Source of the DNA: Colletes latitarsis
Taxonomy: Eukaryota; Arthropoda; Insecta; Hymenoptera; Colletidae
Assembly: GCF_051014445.1 (NCBI RefSeq)
Contig: NC_135141.1
Coordinates: forward strand, 3,968,001-4,032,000
Length of the DNA: 64,000 nucleotides
Direction of reading: 5' to 3'
A program made the position numbers and the translations under genes. Each line of letters starts with the position of its first letter. The stretch's first letter is position 1. This document shows positions 21,866 to 35,485 of this stretch, in pieces. Under the pieces are notes generated by a model. The model was not told where the DNA came from. It ran no database searches and saw only the letters and a list, made by a program, of their open reading frames with translations.

Positions 21866-24316
21866 TGTTATCCTCTAAAATGTGGATCAAAACCAGCTTT
21901 AATTGACTGTTTCTGTGTGGTACCACATTACTATGTGATTCAAAACCGAAAAACCCTGGATCAGGCCAACAAGTATGCGAAGAAGGCAAAATCATGTTCC
22001 AGATGCGTGCATATCCCAGACCTAACCCAGACCTAACCGGTGTTATCCTCTAAAATGTGGATCGAAACCAGCGTTAATTGACTGTTTCTGTGTGGTACCA
22101 CATTACTACGTGATTCAAAACCGAAAAAACCCAGGGTCAGGCCAACAAGTATGCGAAGAAGGCAAAATCATGTGCCAGATACGGGCATAACCCAGACCTA
22201 ACCCAGACCAAACCGGTGTGTTCCTCTAAAATATTGATCGAAACCAGGTTTAATTGTCTGTTTCAGTGTGGTACCACATCACTACGTGATTCAGTCCACA
22301 GAAAACCTAGGATCTGGCCAACAAGAATGCGGAAAAGGTAAAATCATGAGCCAGATGCGGGGATAACGCAGACCTAACCCAGACCTAACCGGTGTTATCC
22401 TCTAAAATGTGGATCGAAGCCAGGTTTAATTGACTGTTTCAGTGTGGTACCACATTACTACGTGACTCAAACCCGAAAAAACCCAGGTTCTGGCCAACAA
22501 GTATGCGAAGAAGGCAAAATCATGAGCCAGATGTGGGCATAAGCCAGACCTAACCCAGACGTAGCCGGTTTTATCTTCTAAAATATTGATCGAAACCAGG
22601 TTTTATTGACTGCTACTGTGTGGTACCACATTACTACGTGATTCAAATCCGAAAAAACCCAGGATCTGGCCAACAAGTACGCAAAGAAGGCAAAATCATG
22701 AGCCAGATGCGCGCATAACCCAGACCTAAACCAGACCTAACCAGTGTCATCCTCTAAAATATTGATCGAAACCAAGTTTAATGGGCGGTTTCAGTGTGGT
22801 ACCACATTACTACGTGACTCAAACCCGAAAAAACCCAGGATCTGGCCAACAAGTATGCGAAGAAGGCAAAATCATGAGCCAGATGCGTGCATAACTCAGA
22901 CCTAACCCAGACCTAACCGGTTTTATCCTGTAGAATATTGATCGAAACCAGCTTTAATTGACTGTTTCAATGTGGTACAACATTACTACGTGATTCAAAT
23001 TCGAGAAAACCCAGGATCTGGCCAACAAGTATGCGAACAAGGCAAAGTCATGAGCCAGATGCGGGCATAAGCCAGACCTAACCCAGACCTAACCGGTTTT
23101 ATCCTCTAAAATATTGATTGAAACCTGGTTTTATTGACTGTTACTGTGTGGTACCACATCACTACGTGATTCAAACTGGAAAAAACCCAGGGTCTGGCCA
23201 ACAAGTATGCGAAGAAGGCAAAATCATGAGCCAGATGCGTGCATAACCCAGACCTAACCCAGACCTAACCGGTGTTATCGTCCAAAATATTGATCGAAAC
23301 CAAATTTAATGGATTGTTTCTGAGTGCTACCACATTACTACGTGATTCGAAACCGGAAAAACCCAGGATCAGGCCAACAAGTATGCGAAGAAGGAAAAAT
23401 CATGTGCCAGATGCGCGCATAACCCAGACCTAACCCAGACCTAACCGGTTCTATCCTCTAATGTGTGGATCGAAACCAAGTTTAATGGACTGTTTCAGTG
23501 TGGTACCACATTACTACGTGACTCAAACCCGAAAAAACCCTGGTTCTGGCCAACAAGTATGCGAAGAAGGCAAATCATGAGCCAGATGCGTGCATAACCC
23601 AGACCTAACCCAGACCCAACCGGTTTTATCCTCTAAAATATTGATCGAAACCAGGTTTTATTGACTGTTACTGTGTGGTACCACATTACTACGTGATTCA
23701 AATCCGAAAAAACCCAGGATCTGGCCAACAAGTATGCGAAGAAGGCAAAATCTTCAGCCAGATGCGGGCATAAGCCAGACCTAACCGGTTTTGTCCTCTA
23801 AAATATTGATCGAATCCAGGCTTTATTGACTGTTACTGTGTGGTACCACATTACTACGTGATTCAAATCCGAAAAAACCCAGGATCTGGCCAACAAGTAT
23901 GCGAAGAAGGCAAAATCATGAGCCAGATCTGGGCATAAGCCAGACCTAACCCAGACCTAACCGGTTTTATCCTCTAAAATAGTGATCGAAACCAGCTTTA
24001 ATTGACTGTTTCTGTGTGGCACCACATTACTACGTGATTCAAAACCGAAGAAATTCAGGATCTGGCCAACATGTGTGCAAAGAAGGCAAAATCATGAGCC
24101 AGATGCGTGCATAACTCAGACCTAACCCAGACTTAACCGGTGTCATCCTTTAAAATATTGATCGGAACCAAGTTTAGTGGACTGTTTCGGTGTGTTACCA
24201 CATTACTACGTAACTCAAACACGAAAAAACCCGGGAGCTGGCCATCAAGTATGCGAAGAAGGCAAAATCATGAGCCAGATGCGTGCATAACCCAGACCTA
24301 ACCCAGACCTAACCGG
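21866..24316. repeat. 2.45-kb tandem unit R, copy 2
   Basis: Matches copy 1 but lacks the 354-bp dimer and instead has an extra two monomers (about 340 bp) near 23565-23904. That insert carries ATCTTCAGCCAGATG and looks like 2750-3090. The two changes nearly cancel, so copy 1 is 2465 bp and copy 2 is 2451 bp. The same chimeric start reappears at 24317. Confidence 0.88.
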
Positions 24317-24849
24317 TGTTATCCTCTAAAATGTGGATCAAAACCAGCTTTAATTGACTGTTTCTGTGTGGTACCACATTACTACGTGATTCAAAACCGA
24401 AAAACCCTGGATCAGGCCAACAAGTATGCGAAGAAGGCAAAATCATGTTCCAGATACGGGCATAACCCAGACCTAACCCAGACCAAACCGGTGTGATCCT
24501 CTAAAATATTGATCGAAACCAGGTTTAATTGTCTGTTTCAGTGTGGAACCACATTACTACGTGATTCAATCCACAGAAAACCTAGGATCTGGCCAACAAG
24601 AACGCGGAAAAGGTAAAATCATGAGCCAGATGCGGGCATAACGCAGACCTAACTCAGACCTAACCGGTGTTATCCCCTAAAATGTGGATCGAAGCCAGCT
24701 TTAATTGACTGTTTCAGTGTGGTACCACATTACTACGTGACTCAAACCCGAAAAAACCCAGGTTCTGGCCAACAAGTATGCGAAGAAGGCAAAATCATGA
24801 GCCAGATGTGGGCATAAGCCAAACCTAACCCAGACCTAACCGGTTTTAT
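24317..24849. repeat. Q-type monomers beginning a third, aborted R unit
   Basis: Starts like 19401 and 21866 (GTGGATCAAAACC) but follows the Q path with ATGTTCCAGATACGGG, as at 7526-8050. Related stretches lie at 29020-29560 and 36140-36690. No non-satellite sequence. Confidence 0.82.
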
Positions 24850-26285
24850 CCTGTAAAATATTGATCGAAACCAAATTTAATGGATTGATTCTGAGTGCTA
24901 CCACATTACTACGTGATTCGAAACCGAAAAAACCCAGGATCAGGCCAACAAGTATGCGAAGAAGGAAAAATCATGTGCCAGATGCGCGCATAACCCAGAC
25001 CTAACCCAGACGTAACCGGTTTTATCCTCTAAAATATTGATCGAAACCAGGTTTTATTGACTGCTACTGTTTGGTACCACATTACTACGTGATTCAAATC
25101 CGAATAAACCCAGGATCTGGCCAACAAGTATGCAAAGAAGGCAAAATCATGAGCCAGATGCGCGCATAACCCAGACCTAACCGGTGTCATCCTCTGAAAT
25201 ATTGATCGAAACCAAGTTTAATGGGCAGTTTCAGTGTGGTATCACATTACAACGAGACTCAAACCCGAAAAAAACCCAGGATCTGGCCAACAAGTATGCG
25301 AAGAAGGCAAAATCATGAGCCAGATGCGTGCATAACCCAGACCTAACCCAGACCTAACCGGTTTTATCCTCTAAAATATTGATCGAAACCAAATTTAATG
25401 GACAGTTTCAGTGTGGTACCACATTACTACGTGACTCAAACCCGAAAAAACCCAGGTTCTGGCCAACAAGTATTCTAAGAAGGCAAAATCATGAGCCAGA
25501 TGTGGGCATAACCCAGACCTAACCCAGACCTAACCGGTTTTATCCACTTAAATATTGATCGAAACCAGGTTTTATTGACTGTTACTGTGTGGTACCACAT
25601 TACTACGTGATTCAAATCCGAAAAACCCAGGATCTGGCCAACAAGTATGCGAAGAAGGCAAAATCTTGAGCCAGATGCGGGCATAAGCCAGACCTAACCG
25701 GTTTTGTCCTCTAAAATATTAATCGAAACCAGGCTTTATTGACTGATACTGTGTGGTACCACTTTACTACGTGATTTAAATCCGAAAAAAACCCAGGATC
25801 TGGCCAACAAGTATGCAAAGAAGGCAAAATCATGAGCCAGATGCGGGCATAACACAGACCTAACCCAGACCTAACCGGTTTTATCCTCTAAAATATTGAT
25901 CGAAACCAGGTTTTATTGACTGTTACTGTGTGGTACCACATTACTACGAGATTTAAATCCGAAAAAAACCCAGGATCTGGCCAACAAGTATGCAAAGAAG
26001 GCAAAATCATGAGCCAGATGCGGGCATAACACAGACCTAACCCAGACCTAACCGGTTATATTCTCTAAAATATTGATCGAAACCAGGTTTTGTTGACTCT
26101 TTCGTTGTGGTACCGCATTACTACGTGATTCAAACAGGGTAAAACCCAGGTTCTGGCCAACAAGTATGCGAAGAAGGCAAAATCATGAGCCAGATGCGGG
26201 CATAAGCCAGACCTAACCCAGCCCTAACCTGTTTTATCCTCTAAAATATTGATCGAAACCAGGTTTTATTGACTGTTACTGTGTG
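24850..26285. repeat. Block S, matches 32857-34292
   Basis: Eight monomers matching the later region at a constant offset of 8007. Shared private changes include CTACTGTTTGGTACC at 25064 and 33071, GAATAAACCC, GTATTCTAAG, TTAATCGAAACC and ACGAGATTTAAATCC. Near 26286 the match stops within the palindrome region of one monomer. Confidence 0.88.
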
Positions 26286-27915
26286 GTACCACATCACTAC
26301 GTGATTCAGTCCACAGAAAACCTAGGATCTGGCCAACAAGAATGCGGAAAAGGTAAAATCATGAGCCAGATGTGGGCATAACGCAGACCTAACCCAGACC
26401 TAACCGGTGTTATCCTCTAAAATGTGGATCGAAGCCAGGTTTAATTGACTGTTTCAGTGTGGTACCACATTACTACGTGACTCAAACCCGAAAAAACCCA
26501 GGTTCTGGCCAACAAGTATGCGAAGAAGGCAAAATCATGAGCCAGATGTGGGCATAAGCCAGACCTAACCCAGACGTAGCCGGTTTTATCTTCTAAAATA
26601 TTGATCGAAACCAGGTTTTATTGACTGCTACTGTGTGGTACCACATTACTACGTGATTCAAATCCGAAAAAACCCAGGATCTGGCCAACAAGTACGCAAA
26701 GAAGGCGAAATCATGAGCCAGATGCGCGCATAACCCAGACCTAAACCAGACCTAACCAGTGTCATCCTCTAAAATATTGATCGAAACCAAGTTTAATGGG
26801 CGGTTTCAGTGTGGTACCACATTACTACGTGACTCAAACCCGAAAAAACCCAGGATCTGGCCAACAAGTATGCGAAGAAGGCAAAATCATGAGCCAGATG
26901 CGTGCATAACTCAGACCTAACCCAGACCTAACCGGTTTTATCCTGTAGAATATTGATCGAAACCAGCTTTAATTGACTGTTTCAATGTGGTACAACATTA
27001 CTACGTGATTCAAATTCGAGAAAACCCAGGATCTGGCCAACAAGTATGCGAAGAAGGCAAAGTCATGAGCCAGATGCGGGCATAAGCCAGACCTAACCCA
27101 GACCTAACCGGTTTTATCCTCTAAAATATTGATTGAAACCTGGTTTTATTGACTGTTACTGTGTGGTACCACATCACTACGTGATTCAAACTGGAAAAAA
27201 CCCAGGGTCTGGCCAACAAGTATGCGAAGAAGGCAAAATCATGAGCCAGATGCGTGCATAACCCAGACCTAACCCAGACCTAACCGGTGTTATCGTCCAA
27301 AATATTGATCGAAACCAAATTTAATGGATTGTTTCTGAGTGCTACCACATTACTACGTGATTCGAAACCGGAAAAACCCAGGATCAGGCCAACAAGTATG
27401 CGAAGAAGGAAAAATCATGTGCCAGATGCGCGCATAACCCAGACCTAACCCAGACCTAACCGGTTCTATCCTCTAATATGTGGATCGAAACCAAGTTTAA
27501 TGGACTGTTTCAGTGTGGTACCACATTACTACGTGACTCAAACCCGAAAAAACCCTGGTTCTGGCCAACAAGTATGCGAAGAAGGCAAATCATGAGCCAG
27601 ATGCGTGCATAACCCAGACCTAACCCAGACCCAACCGGTTTTATCCTCTAAAATATTGATCGAAACCAGGTTTTATTGACTGTTACTGTGTGGTACCACA
27701 TTACTACGTGATTCAAATCCGAAAAAACCCAGGATCTGGCCAACAAGTATGCGAAGAAGGCAAAATCTTCAGCCAGATGCGGGCATAAGCCAGACCTAAC
27801 CGGTTTTGTCCTCTAAAATATTGATCGAATCCAGGCTTTATTGACTGTTACTGTGTGGTACCACATTACTACGTGATTCAAATCCGAAAAAACCCAGGAT
27901 CTGGCCAACAAGTAT
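26286..27915. repeat. Copy of 22271-23900 joined at a chimeric monomer
   Basis: From GTACCACATCACTACG at 26286 the sequence follows 22271-23900 at a constant offset of 4015, including GTAGCCGG, TGTAGAATATTG, TTCGAGAAAACC and GGTTCTATCC. The left junction lies inside a monomer, at the palindrome. Its first part is S-type and the remainder is R-type. Confidence 0.88.
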
Positions 27916-28361
27916 GCAAAGAAGGCAAAATCATGAGCCAGACGCGGGCATAACACAGACCTAACCCAGACCTAACCGGTTTTATCCTCTATAATATTGA
28001 TCGACACTAGGTTTAGTTGACTGTTTCGTTGTGGTACCGCATTACTACGTGATTCAAACAGGGTAAAACCCAGGTTCTGGCCAACAAGTATGCGAAGAAG
28101 GCAAAATCATGAGCCAGATGCGTGCATAACCCAGACCTAACCGAGACCTAACCGGTTTTATCCTCTAAAATATTGATCGAAACCTGGTTTTATTGACTGT
28201 TACTGTGTGGTACCACATTACTACGTGATTCAAATCCGAAAAAACCCAGGGTCTGGCCAACAAGTATGCGAAGAAGGCAAAATCTTGAGCAAGATGCGGG
28301 CATAAGCCAGACCTAACCGGTTTTGTCCTCTAAAATATTGATCGAAACCAGGCTTTATTGA
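27916..28361. repeat. Satellite resembling 5879-6500
   Basis: Contains GCCAGACGCGGGC near 27938 (as at 5901), one copy of the GTTTAGTTGACTG variant monomer, and GAGCAAGATGCGG. Relative to 5879-6500 one 176-bp monomer is missing. Confidence 0.82.
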
Positions 28362-31300
28362 CTGTTACTGTGTGGTACCACATTACTACGTGACTCAAAC
28401 CCGAAAAAACCCAGGATCTGGCCAACAAGTATGCAAAGAAGGCAAAATCATGAGCCAGATGCGTGCATAACTCAGACCTAACCCAGACCTAACCGGTGTT
28501 ATCCTCTAAAATGTTGATCTAAACCAAGTTTATTGGACTTTTTCAGTGTGGTACCACATTACTACGTGACTCAAACCCGAAAAAACCCAGGATCTGGCCA
28601 ACAAGTATGCGAAGAAGGCAAAATCATGAGCCAGATGTGGGCATAAGCCAGACCTAACCCAGACCTAACCGGTTTTATCCTCGAAAATAGTGATCGAAAC
28701 CAGCTTTAATTGACTGTTTCTGTGTGGTACCACATTACTACGTGATTCAAAACCGAAGAAATTCAGGATCTGGCCAACATGTGTGCAAAGAAGGCAAAAT
28801 CATGAGCCAGATGCGTGCATAACTCAGACCTAACCCAGACTTAACCGGTGTCATCCTTTAAAATATTGATCGAAACCAAGTTTAGTGGACTGTTTCGGTG
28901 TGTTACCACATTACTACGTAACTCAAACACGAAAAAACCCGGGAGCTGGCCATCAAGTATGCGAAGAAGGCAAAATCATGAGCCAGATGCGTGCATAACC
29001 CAGACCTAACCCAGACCTAACCGGTGTTATCCTCTAAAATGTGGATCAAAACCAGCTTTAATTGACTGTTTCTGTGTGGTACCACATTACTACGTGATTC
29101 AAAACCGAAAAACCCTGGATCAGGCCAACAAGTATGCGAAGAAGGCAAAATCATGTTCCAGATACGGGCATAACCCAGACCTAACCCAGACCAAACCGGT
29201 GTGATCCTCTAAAATATTGATCGAAACCAGGTTTAATTGTCTGTTTCAGTGTGGAACCACATTACTACGTGATTCAATCCACAGAAAACCTAGGATCTGG
29301 CCAACAAGAATGCGGAAAAGGTAAAATCATGAGCCAGATGCGGGCATAACGCAGACCTAACTCAGACCTAACCGGTGTTATCCCCTAAAATGTGGATCGA
29401 AGCCAGCTTTAATTGACTGTTTCAGTGTGGTACCACATTACTACGTGACTCAAACCCGAAAAAACCCAGGTTCTGGCCAACAAGTATGCGAAGAAGGCAA
29501 AATCATGAGCCAGATGTGGGCATAAGCCAAACCTAACCCAGACCTAACCGGTTTTATCCTCTAAAATATTGATCGAAACCAGGTTTTATTGACTGTTACT
29601 GTGTGGTACCACATTACTACGTGATTCAAATCCGAAAAACCCAGGATCTGGCCAACAAGTATGCGAAGAAGGCAAAATCTTGAGCCAGATGCGGGCATAA
29701 CCCAGACCTAACCCAAACCTTACCGGTGTTATCCTCTAAAATATCGATCGAAACTAGGTTCAATTGACTGTTTCACTGTGGTACCACATCACTACGTGAT
29801 TCAAACTGGAAAAAACCCAGGATCTGGCCAACAAGTATGCAAAGAAGGCAAAATCATGAGCCAGATGCGCGCATAACCCAGACCTAACCGGTGTCATCCT
29901 CTAAAATATTGATCGAAACCAAGTTTAATGGGCAGTTTCAGTGTGGTATCACATTACAACGAGACTCAAACCCGAAAAAAACCCAGGATCTGGCCAACAA
30001 GTATGCGAAGAAGGCAAAATCATGAGCCAGATGCGTGCATAACCCAGACCTAACCCAGACCTAACCGGTTTTATCCTCTAAAATATTGATCGAAACCAGG
30101 TTTTATTGACTGTTACTGTGTGGTACCACATTACTACGTGATTCAAATCCGAAAAACCCAGGATCTGGCCAACAAGTATGCGAAGAAGGCAAAATCTTGA
30201 GCCAGATGCGGGCATAAGCCAGACCTAACCGGTTTTGTCCTCTAAAATATTAATCGAAACCAGGCTTTATTGACTGATACTGTGTGGTACCACTTTACTA
30301 CGTGATTTAAATCCGAAAAAAACCCAGGATCTGGCCAACAAGTATGCAAAGAAGGCAAAATCATGAGCCAGATGCGGGCATAACACAGACCTAACCCAGA
30401 CCTAACCGGTTTTATCCTCTAAAATATTGATCGAAACCAGGTTTTATTGACTGTTACTGTGTGGTACCACATTACTACGAGATTTAAATCCGAAAAAAAC
30501 CCAGGATCTGGCCAACAAGTATGCAAAGAAGGCAAAATCATGAGCCAGATGCGGGCATTACACAGACCTAACCCAGACCTAACCGGTTATATTCTCTAAA
30601 ATATTGATCGAAACCAGGTTTTGTTGACTGTTTCGTTGTGGTACCGCATTACTACGTGATTCAAACAGGGCAAAACCCAGGTTCTGGCCAACAAGTATGC
30701 CAAGAAGGCAAAATCATGAGCCAGATGCGGGCATAAGCCAGACCTAACCCAGCCCTAACCTGTTTTATCCTCTAAAATATTGATCGAAACCAGGTTTTAT
30801 TGACTGTTACTGTGTGGTACCACATTACTGCGTGATTCAAATCCGAAAAGACCCAGGATCTGGCCAACAAGTATGCAAAGATGGAAAAATCATGAGCCTG
30901 ATGCGGGCATAACCCAGACCTAACCGGTTTCATCCTCTAAAATAGTGATCGAAATGAGGTTTAATTGACTGTTACTGTGTGGTGCCACATTACTACGTGA
31001 TTCAAATCCGCAAAACCCAGGATCTGGCCAACAAGTATGCAAAGAATTCAAAATCATGAGCGAGATGCGGGCATAACCCAGACCTAGCCCAGACCTAGCC
31101 GGTTTTATCCTTTAAGATATTGATCGAAACCAGGTTTTGTTGACTGCTACTGTGTGGTACCACATTACTACGTGATTCAAATGCGAAAAAACCCAGGATC
31201 TGGCCAAGAAGTATGCAAAGAAGGCAAAATCATGAGCCAGATGCGCGCATAACCCAGACCTAAACCAGACCTAACCGGTGTCATCCTCTAAAATATTGAT

Positions 31301-31660
31301 CGAAACCAAGTTTAATGGGCCGCTTCAGTGTGGTACCACATTACTACGTGACTCAAACCCAAAAAAACCCAGGTTCTGGCCAACAAGTATGCGAAGAAGG
31401 CAAAATCATGAGCCAGATGCGTGCATAACTCAGACCTAACCCAGACCTAACCGGTGTCATCCTTTAAAATGTTGATCGAAACCAAGTTTAATGGACTGCT
31501 TCAGTGTGGTACCACATTACTACGTGACTCAAACCCGAAAAAACCCAGGATCTGGCCAACAAGTATGCGAAGAAGGCAAAATCATGAGCCAGATGCGGGC
31601 ATAACCCAGACCTAACCGGTTTCATCCTCTAAAATAGTTATCGAAATGAGGCTTAATTGA
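28362..31660. repeat. Tandem unit U, copy 1 (3299 bp)
   Basis: About 19 monomers. Its first part repeats at 31661 at offset 3299 (for example the GAAATTCAGG monomer at 28764 and 32063). Further in, the offset grows to 3476 because the next copy has one more monomer near 33400-33580. It includes a private monomer with TCGATCGAAACTAGG near 29744 and a monomer reading CAAGAAGTATGC. Confidence 0.88.
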
Positions 31661-34600
31661 CTGTTACTGTGTGGTACCACATTACTACGTGACTCAAACC
31701 CGAAAAAACCCAGGATCTGGCCAACAAGTATGCAAAGAAGGCAAAATCATGAGCCAGATGCGTGCATAACTCAGACCTAACCCAGACGTAACCGGTGTTA
31801 TCCTCTAAAATGTTGATCGAAACCAAGTTTAATGGACTTTTTCAGTGTGGTACCACATTACTACGTGACTCAAACCCGAAAAAACCCAGGATCTGGCCAA
31901 CAAGTATGCGAAGAAGGCAAAATCATGAGCCAGATGTGGGCATAAGCCAGACCTAACCCAGACCTAACCGGTTTTATCCTCTAAAATAGTGATCGAAACC
32001 AGCTTTAATTGACTGTTTCTGTGTGGTACCACATTACTACGTGATTCAAAACCGAAGAAATTCAGGATCTGGCCAACATGTGTGCAAAGAAGGCAAAATC
32101 ATGAGCCAGATGCGTGCATAACTCAGACCTAACCCAGACTTAACCGGTGTCATCCTTTAAAATATTGATCGAAACCAAGTTTAGTGGACTGTTTCGGTGT
32201 GTTACCACATTACTACGTAACTCAAACACGAAAAAACCCGGGAGCTGGCCATCAAGTATGCGAAGAAGGCAAAATCATGAGCCAGATGCGTGCATAACCC
32301 AGACCTAACCCAGACCTAACCGGTGTTATCCTCTAAAATGTGGATCAAAACCAGCTTTAATTGACTGTTTCTGTGTGGTACCACATTACTACGTGATTCA
32401 AAACCGAAAAACCCTGGATCAGGCCAACAAGTATGCGAAGAAGGCAAAATCATGTTCCAGATACGGGCATAACCCAGACCTAACCCAGACCTAACCGGTT
32501 TTATCCTCTAAAATATTGATCGAAACCAGGTTTTATTGACTGCTTCTGTGTGGTACCACATTACTACGTGATTCAAATCCGAAAAAACCCAGGATCTGGC
32601 CAACAAGTACGCAAAGAAGGCAAAATCATGAGCCAGATGCGGGCATAACCCAGACCTAACCCAAACCTGACCGGTGTTATCCTCTAAAATATCGATCGAA
32701 ACTAGGTTCAATTGACTGTTTCACTGTGGTACCACATCACTACGTGATTCAAACTGGAAAAAACCCAGGATCTGGCCAACAAGTATGCGAAGAAGGCAAA
32801 ATCATGAGCCAGATGCGTGCATTACCCAGACCTAACCCAGACCTAACCGGCGTCATCCTCCAAAATATTGATCGAAACCAAATTTAATGGATTGTTTCTG
32901 AGTGCTACCACATTACTACGTGATTCAAAACCGAAAAAACCCAGGATCAGGCCAACAAGTATGCGAAGAAGGAAAAATCATGTGCCAGATGCGCGCATAA
33001 CCCAGACCTAACCCAGACGTAACCGGTTTTATCCTCTAAAATATTGATCGAAACCAGGTTTTATTGACTGCTACTGTTTGGTACCACATTACTACGTGAT
33101 TCAAATCCGAATAAACCCAGGATCTGGCCAACAAGTATGCAAAGAAGGCAAAATCATGAGCCAGATGCGCGCATAACCCAGACCTAACCGGTGTCATCCT
33201 CTAAAATATTGATCGAAACCAAGTTTAATGGGCAGTTTCAGTGTGGTATCACATTACAACGAGACTCAAACCCGAAAAAAACCCAGGATCTGGCCAACAA
33301 GTATGCGAAGAAGGCAAAATCATGAGCCAGATGCGTGCATAACCCAGACCTAACCCAGACCTAACCGGTTTTATCCTCTAAAATATTGATCGAAACCAAA
33401 TTTAATGGACTGTTTCAGTGTGGTACCACATTACTACGTGACTCAAACCCGAAAAAACCCAGGTTCTGGCAAACAAGTATTCTAAGAAGGCAAAATCATG
33501 AGCCAGATGTGGGCATAACCCAGACCTAACCCAGACCTAACCGGTTTTATCCTCTTAAATATTGATCGAAACCAGGTTTTATTGACTGTTACTGTGTGGT
33601 ACCACATTACTACGTGATTCAAATCCGAAAAACCCAGGATCTGGCCAACAAGTATGCGAAGAAGGCAAAATCTTGAGCCAGATGCGGGCATAAGCCAGAC
33701 CTAACCGGTTTTGTCCTCTAAAATATTAATCGAAACCAGGCTTTATTGACTGATACTGTGTGGTACCACTTTACTACGTGATTTAAATCCGAAAAAAACC
33801 CAGGATCTGGCCAACAAGTATGCAAAGAAGGCAAAATCATGAGCCAGATGCGGGCATAACACAGACCTAACCCAGACCTAACCGGTTTTATCCTCTAAAA
33901 TATTGATCGAAACCAGGTTTTATTGACTGTTACTGTGTGGTACCACATTACTACGAGATTTAAATCCGAAAAAAACCCAGGATCTGGCCAACAAGTATGC
34001 AAAGAAGGCAAAATCATGAGCCAGATGCGGGCATAACACAGACCTAACCCAGACCTAACCGGTTATATTCTCTAAAATATTGATCGAAACCAGGTTTTGT
34101 TGACTGTTTCGTTGTGGTACCGCATTACTACGTGATTCAAACAGGGCAAAACCCAGGTTCTGGCCAACAAGTATGCGAAGAAGGCAAAATCATGAGCCAG
34201 ATGCGGGCATAAGCCAGACCTAACCCAGCCCTAACCTGTTTTATCCTCTAAAATATTGATCGAAACCAGGTTTTATTGACTGTTACTGTGTGGTACCACA
34301 TTACTGCGTGATTCAAATCCGAAAAAACCCAGGATCTGCCCAACAAGTATGCAAAGATGGAAAAATCATGAGCCAGATGCGGGCATAACCCAGACCTAAC
34401 CGGTTTCATCCTCTAAAATAGTGATCGAAATGAGGTTTAATTGACTGTTACTGTGTGGTGCCACATTACTACGTGATTCAAATCCGAAAAAACCCAGGAT
34501 CTGGCCAACAAGTATGCAAAGAATTCAAAATCATGAGCGAGATGCGGGCATAACCCAGACCTAGCCCAGACCTAGCCGGTTTTATCCTTTAAGATATTGA

Positions 34601-35485
34601 TCGAAACCAGGTTTTGTTGACTGCTACTGTGTGGTACCACATTACTACGTGATTCAAATGCGAAAAAACCCAGGATCTGGCCAAGAAGTATGCAAAGAAG
34701 GCAAAATCATGAGCCAGATGCGCGCATAACCCAGACCTAAACCAGACCTAACCGGTGTCATCCTCTAAAATATTGATCGAAACCAAGTTTGATGGGCCGC
34801 TTCAGTGTGGTACCACATTACTACGTGACTCAAACCCGAAAAAACCCAGGTTCTGGCCAACAAGTATGCGAAGAAGGCAAAATCATGAGCCAGATGCGTG
34901 CATAACTCAGACCTAACCCAGACCTAACCGGTGTCATCCTTTAAAATGTTGATCGAAACCAAGTTTAATGGACTGCTTCAGTGTGGTACCACATTACTAC
35001 GTGACTCAAACACGAAAAAACCCAGGATCTGGCCAGCAAGTATGCGAAGAAGGCAAAATCATGAGCCAGATGTGGGCATAAGCCAGACCTAACCCAGACC
35101 TAACCGGTTTTATCCTCTAAACTATTGATCGGAACCTGGTTTTATTGACTGTTTTTGTGTGGTACCACATTACTACGTGATTCAAATCCGAAAAAACCCA
35201 AAATCTGGCCAGGTATGCAAAGAAGGCAAAATCATGAGCCAGATGCGCGCATAACCCAGACCTAAACCAGCCCTAACCTGTTTTATCCTCCAAAATATTG
35301 ATCGAAACCAGGTTTTATTGACTGTTACTGTGTGGTACCACATTACTACGTGATTCAAATCCGAAAAAACCCAGGATCTGGCAAACAAGTATGCAAAGAA
35401 GGAAAAATCATGAGCCAGATGCGGGCATAACCCAGACCTAACCGGTTTCATCCTCTAAAATAGTTATCGAAATGAGGTTTAATTG
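31661..35485. repeat. Tandem unit U, copy 2 (3825 bp)
   Basis: Matches copy 1 with additional monomers (one near 33400-33580 and about two near 35090-35440) and matches copy 3 at offset 3825, 4178 and then 3660. The steps reflect two extra monomers in copy 3 near 36318-36680 and three monomers (518 bp) present here near 32830-33350 but missing there. CTGGCCAGGTATGC at 35204, a small deletion, marks copies 2 and 3. Confidence 0.87.
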
